Assembly (NCBI GenBank): GCA_016934675.1
Contig: JAFGSJ010000124.1
Span: forward strand, 1 to 64,000
Reading direction: 5' to 3'
From: a bacterium
GTDB taxonomy: Bacteria; CSSED10-310; JAFGSJ01
DNA length: 64,000 bases
Of this stretch, positions 63,000-64,000 are shown one piece after another (within the stretch, counting starts at the first letter, position 1; each line of letters begins with the position of its first letter). The position numbers were made by a program, and so were the translations under genes. The notes beneath the pieces are model-generated. The model was not told the DNA's origin, did no database searches, and saw only the letters and a list, made by a program, of their open reading frames with translations.

Positions 63000-63515
63000 T
63001 CATGTTAAGGCACTTTGTCTAGCTTTTAAGGTGTTCACTATTTTTTCCAGACACTCTGCTGATGAATGTTCAATTTCGTGTTCCCAAATTCGGACAACCC
63101 TCCAGCCAAGTTTTCGTAATCTTCGAAAATTACGCTGGTCTCGCTTACGTGTTGCAGTAATTTTCTCTCTCCACTTTTCTGATAATTTATGCTCCCACAA
63201 GGGAAACCGCCACCCATGCCAGAAATCACCATCTATAAATACAGCAACCTTTTCCTCATGAAACACTATATCAGGCCTGCCTTGTAAAGTTTCTACGTGT
63301 TTTGAGAATGGAATTTTATTTTCTTCAAGAAGAGCAAAGATAATTCTCTCAGGACTTGTATTTTTCCCCTCGATTTTGGACATGACTTTACTACGTTTTT
63401 CTGTAGACATGATATCTCCACGATGGATGCCAGGGACTGGGGCGTTAAATGGTGCCCAGGAACGATGCCCGGCCTTTGGTACTGATCGTTTTTTGTTCGA
63501 ATTCAGCTTTGCCAT
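63000..63515 (-). CDS. vsr: Very short patch repair (Vsr) endonuclease-like protein
   Basis: 171 residues. The PD-(D/E)XK core carries RPDIVF (catalytic Asp) and FIDGDFWHGW, where Vsr has a His-containing FxxGCFWHG motif. RSKVMSKI near residue 43 is the typical Vsr start. Vsr nicks beside T:G mismatches produced by cytosine deamination at methylated sites. The first about 35 residues may be an extension; an ATG at MSTEKRS would give 136 residues, the usual size. No DNA methyltransferase lies in the window; one may follow beyond its end. Confidence 0.85.
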   Translation of the reverse strand: MAKLNSNKKRSVPKAGHRSWAPFNAPVPGIHRGDIMSTEKRSKVMSKIEGKNTSPERIIFALLEENKIPFSKHVETLQGRPDIVFHEEKVAVFIDGDFWHGWRFPLWEHKLSEKWREKITATRKRDQRNFRRLRKLGWRVVRIWEHEIEHSSAECLEKIVNTLKARQSALT

Positions 63516-63551
63516 TATTCTTCCTTGCCCAGTCCAAAGTTCCCCAATTTT

Positions 63552-64000
63552 CTATTTTGGGAAATTCGTAACAAGCCAATGTTGTACATCTTCGATCCTG
63601 TTGAGACCCGCAAGCGATAGAATTGAAACGATATCCTTTGCTGCGATTACAACGACGGGATGGCCATCCTCCTTTAACTCGCGATACGCCTGTGAATGTA
63701 AATATGAAGTTGTCACTATTACCCCGAACTGGCGATGTCGGAGTCTTGAGATAAGGCGGGACAACTCTCTTACACCGATCGAATTTGTCAAATCATAACA
63801 TTTAGCTTCCAGGGCAAAATCGACATAGATAGCTGAATCACCATGGCCAATTCGGTAAAGACCAATTGCATCACGTCCACCGTCTCGGCTAGGTCTCGTG
63901 AGGTTGAAGGAGAAAAAATTCTTATCCATCAATTGAGTGATATTTGCGGCACAGGATTCAAATAACACCGGTATATCCTTGAAATATTCGTGGATTGCAC
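63552..64000 (-). CDS. Restriction endonuclease-like protein, N-terminus outside the window
   Basis: The frame stays open to the window edge (IHEYFKDIP precedes the GTG at 63968), so the gene is partial with about 148 residues visible. It has a PD-(D/E)XK core: RDGGRDAIG, then FALEAKCYD, then RLISRLRHRQFGVIVTTS. This matches Mrr-type/type II restriction endonuclease-like proteins. It lies 36 bp upstream of vsr on the same strand, so the two form an operon. Confidence 0.75.
   Translation of the reverse strand, partial: AIHEYFKDIPVLFESCAANITQLMDKNFFSFNLTRPSRDGGRDAIGLYRIGHGDSAIYVDFALEAKCYDLTNSIGVRELSRLISRLRHRQFGVIVTTSYLHSQAYRELKEDGHPVVVIAAKDIVSILSLAGLNRIEDVQHWLVTNFPK

Noticed and set aside
63000-63515. 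Complete restriction-modification system at the right end
   Set aside because: A Vsr-like gene and part of an endonuclease are seen but no methyltransferase is inside the window, so completeness cannot be claimed.

Overview
The window looks like a chromosomal segment of an uncultivated Gram-negative-type bacterium. It encodes many signal-peptide and lipoprotein exports, a monofunctional peptidoglycan glycosyltransferase, a Spy/CpxP-like periplasmic protein and an FtsB-type division protein. Glycine decarboxylase is the two-subunit form (GcvPA/GcvPB). Several unrelated enzymes (spermidine-synthase-like, sulfatase-like, DUF192, a giant kinase) are fused to TPR repeats, and there is a 2,808-residue propeller/gingipain-type protease. 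This combination is frequent in candidate-phylum genomes, but I cannot name the phylum from the sequence. Promoters near the sigma-70 consensus (TTGACA-N17-TATAAT) occur repeatedly.

1-44 kb is the stable part. It opens with the tail of a REP-associated (Y1) transposase and an Fe-S aldo/keto reductase. Next come the giant secreted C25 protease, a TPR protein and a membrane spermidine-synthase-like TPR protein. Two paralogous two-gene cassettes of secreted proteins (15.5-17.4 kb and 18.4-20.4 kb) converge on a 1-kb palindrome-rich spacer. They are followed by mtgA, a zinc-ribbon protein, and a coupled operon of Spy-like, DUF192-TPR and sulfatase-TPR proteins. Then come a GT39-like membrane glycosyltransferase, a wrecked sigma-54 activator gene, a lipoprotein, the gcvT-gcvH-gcvPA-gcvPB operon, rnz, an AspT/YidE-type transporter, a Ser/Thr-kinase/AAA/TPR/GAF/histidine-kinase hybrid of 1,820 residues, an HEXXH protein and ftsB.

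At 43.9 kb an initiator tRNA-Met gene has its 3' end duplicated 78 bp downstream, the usual mark of an integration site. From there to the end the content is accessory. First is a DUF4143 ATPase gene framed by ~240-bp direct repeats carrying covarying hairpins. A 46.4-58 kb array of small immunity-like proteins follows (two SUKH/SMI1-KNR4, DUF4375, DUF4272, YfeS-like, and several membrane or unrecognised proteins) with no recognisable toxin. Then come a short serine recombinase and a zinc-ribbon protein. An AT-rich defence-like block closes the window: a Ser/Thr kinase overlapping a DUF4365 nuclease-like gene, a Vsr-like endonuclease and a restriction endonuclease cut by the window end.

The best candidates for something undescribed are the kinase/DUF4365 pair in its defence neighbourhood, the orphan immunity array, the duplicated secreted-protein cassette and the repeat-framed ATPase unit beside the tRNA.
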